A stretch of DNA of 33,347 nt, taken from contig DYEU01000028.1 in NCBI GenBank assembly GCA_020725555.1, positions 1 to 33,347 of the forward strand. Direction: 5' to 3'. Source of the DNA: Desulfatibacillum sp. (GTDB taxonomy: Bacteria; Desulfobacterota; Desulfobacteria; Desulfobacterales; SpSt-501). A program made the translations under genes and the position numbers. Of the stretch, positions 30,534 through 33,347 are shown one piece after another. The first letter of the stretch is position 1. Every line of letters begins with the position of its first letter. The notes below the pieces were generated by a model. That model had not been told where the DNA came from and ran no database searches. It saw only the letters and a list, made by a program, of their open reading frames with translations.

Positions 30534-31778
30534 ATGGCCAAGAAGAAAGACGAGGGCGACAACCTCTTCTGCTCGTTTTGCGGCAAGAACCAGTCCGAGG
30601 TGCGCAAGCTGATCGCGGGCCCGGCGGTTTACATCTGCGACGAGTGCATCCAGCTCTGCAGCGAGATCATCGAGGAGGAGACGGAGAAGGACCACAAGGA
30701 CGCGGCCCACATCCTCACCCCCAAGGAGATCAAGGAACGGCTGGACGGTTACGTGATCGAGCAGGAGCAGGCGAAGAAGATCCTCTCGGTCGCCGTCTAC
30801 AACCACTACAAGCGGCTGGAGAGCGCCTTCAACGCGGGCGATGTCGAGGTCCAAAAGAGCAACATCCTGCTCATCGGGCCCACCGGCTGCGGCAAGACCC
30901 TGCTCGCCCAGACGCTCGCCCGCTTCCTGAACGTGCCCTTCACGATCGCCGACGCGACCAGCCTCACCGAGGCGGGCTACGTGGGCGAGGACGTCGAAAA
31001 CATCATCCTCTCGCTGTTGCAGAACGCGGACTACGACGTCGAGCGCGCCAAGCGGGGGATCGTCTACATCGACGAGATCGACAAGATCGCCAGCAAGGCG
31101 GACAACCCCTCGATCACGCGCGACGTCTCCGGCGAGGGCGTGCAGCAGGCCCTCCTCAAGATCCTCGAGGGGACGCTGGCCAGTGTCCCGCCCAAGGGCG
31201 GCCGCAAGCACCCCCAGCAGGACTTCATCAAGGTGGACACGACCAACATCCTGTTCATCTGCGGGGGGACCTTCACCGGCCTGGAGAAGATCATCCAGCG
31301 CCGCCTCGGCCCCAAGGTGATGGGCTTCGGGGCGAAGATCCTGCAGGAGAAGGACCGCTCGGTGAGCGAGACGCTCAAGATGGTCCAGCCGGAGGACCTC
31401 ATCAAGTACGGCATGATCCCCGAGTTTCTCGGGCGCCTGCCGGTGATCGCCACGCTCCATGAGTTGAACGAGGAGAGCCTGATCCGCATTCTGCGCGAGC
31501 CCAAGAACGCACTCGTGCGGCAGTACCAGAAGCTCTTCGAGATGGAGGGCGTGAACCTCCGGTTCACCGACAGCGCGCTCTCGGCGATCGCCCGCGAGGC
31601 GATCAAGCGCAAGTCCGGGGCCCGCGGGCTGCGGGCGATCCTGGAGTCCTGCATGCTCGACATCATGTACGAGCTGCCCTCGCTGCAGAACGTCAAGGAG
31701 TGCGTCATCAGCGAGGACGTCGTCCTGAACCGCGAGGACCCGATCCTGCTCTTCGAGCAGACGAAGAAACAGGCCTGA
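30534..31778 (+). CDS. clpX: ATP-dependent Clp protease ATP-binding subunit ClpX
   Basis: This 414-residue unfoldase has an N-terminal C4 zinc finger (C13, C16, C35, C38 in FCSFCGKN and ICDECIQLC) that docks adaptors and substrates. Its AAA+ module has Walker A GPTGCGKT (115-122), the pore loop GYVG (148-151), Walker [10 protein letters not shown], the GGRKHPQQ pore-2 loop, and the C-terminal helix with [14 protein letters not shown]. It unfolds tagged proteins and threads them into ClpP. The ATG lies one base after the clpP stop, with GGAGAAG inside the end of clpP, so translation is coupled. Length is normal. A perfect hairpin separates it from lon. Confidence 0.98.
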   Translation: MAKKKDEGDNLFCSFCGKNQSEVRKLIAGPAVYICDECIQLCSEIIEEETEKDHKDAAHILTPKEIKERLDGYVIEQEQAKKILSVAVYNHYKRLESAFNAGDVEVQKSNILLIGPTGCGKTLLAQTLARFLNVPFTIADATSLTEAGYVGEDVENIILSLLQNADYDVERAKRGIVYIDEIDKIASKADNPSITRDVSGEGVQQALLKILEGTLASVPPKGGRKHPQQDFIKVDTTNILFICGGTFTGLEKIIQRRLGPKVMGFGAKILQEKDRSVSETLKMVQPEDLIKYGMIPEFLGRLPVIATLHELNEESLIRILREPKNALVRQYQKLFEMEGVNLRFTDSALSAIAREAIKRKSGARGLRAILESCMLDIMYELPSLQNVKECVISEDVVLNREDPILLFEQTKKQA

Positions 31779-31794
31779 ACCCGCATCTCCCCCG

Positions 31795-31830
31795 GTCCCC
31801 GCCCGCGGGCCGCCGCCCGCGGGCGGGGAC
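31795..31830 (+). terminator. Perfect 16-bp hairpin between clpX and lon
   Basis: GTCCCCGCCCGCGGGC (31795-31810) and GCCCGCGGGCGGGGAC (31815-31830) are exact inverted repeats with a four-base loop. It begins 16 bases after the clpX stop and ends 18 bases before the lon ATG. Only GTTT follows, not a clear U-tract. It may be a partial terminator or attenuator, or an RNA-stability element that sets lon expression below that of clpX. Confidence 0.6.
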
Positions 31831-31848
31831 GTTTCCGCAAGGGATTGG

Positions 31849-33347
<1,499 letters not shown>

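Overview
The window is a very GC-rich bacterial chromosome segment (about 70% G+C by eye). Genes are tightly packed and most have clear Shine-Dalgarno sequences. The gene order tRNA-Leu, tig, clpP, clpX, lon, the TRAP transporter, several small conserved proteins and the MltD/YhbY types all point to a Desulfobacterota (former Deltaproteobacteria) relative. This placement rests on gene order and remembered protein resemblance, not on a search. There is no phage, integron, CRISPR array or intact insertion sequence, so most of the window is ordinary core genome.

Layout. 1-1355: the tail of an unidentified gene, then nfo (endonuclease IV). 1831-4973: a cupin followed by a complete TRAP transporter (dctP, dctQ, dctM), then a secreted FecR-like unknown (4996-6402). 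6491-8038: rmuC. 8358-9869: a secreted protein with an internally repeated domain. 9990-10909 (minus): CYTH triphosphatase and PaaI-type thioesterase. 11381-12781: an NlpC/P60 hydrolase with an unusual C-terminal beta-rich region. 12801-13145 (minus): small conserved protein. 13260-13568: yhbY. 13558-16541 (minus): a probable five-gene run of CoA-binding protein, zinc ribbon, radical SAM protein, half-size GDT1-type transporter and MltD-like transglycosylase. 16664-19342: polA. 19358-24587: a small MucR-N-like protein, a FlgT/CsgG-like lipoprotein, a small conserved protein with an XPB-type helicase, a possible DNA-binding protein and two membrane proteins. 24588-28023 (minus): a double-domain class II aldolase followed by E1-alpha and E1-beta of a TPP-dependent 2-oxo acid dehydrogenase, without E2 or E3. 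28081-33347: tRNA-Pro (minus), then tRNA-Leu, tig, clpP, clpX and the 5' part of lon, a proteostasis cluster.

The least ordinary signals are these. (1) A family of dispersed GGGGACGT repeats lies at 1354, 6405, 8184 and 9867. Two copies form long inverted repeats, and copies overlap or abut stop codons; one supplies TAG to both convergent neighbours. (2) A tandem aldolase has a second domain that has lost its metal ligands, probably starts at CTG behind a perfect GAGGAG, and sits with orphan E1 subunits. (3) An NlpC/P60 enzyme is joined to an outer-membrane-barrel-like tail. (4) A perfect 16-bp hairpin lies between clpX and lon. I do not see a clearly new multi-gene defence or mobile system.
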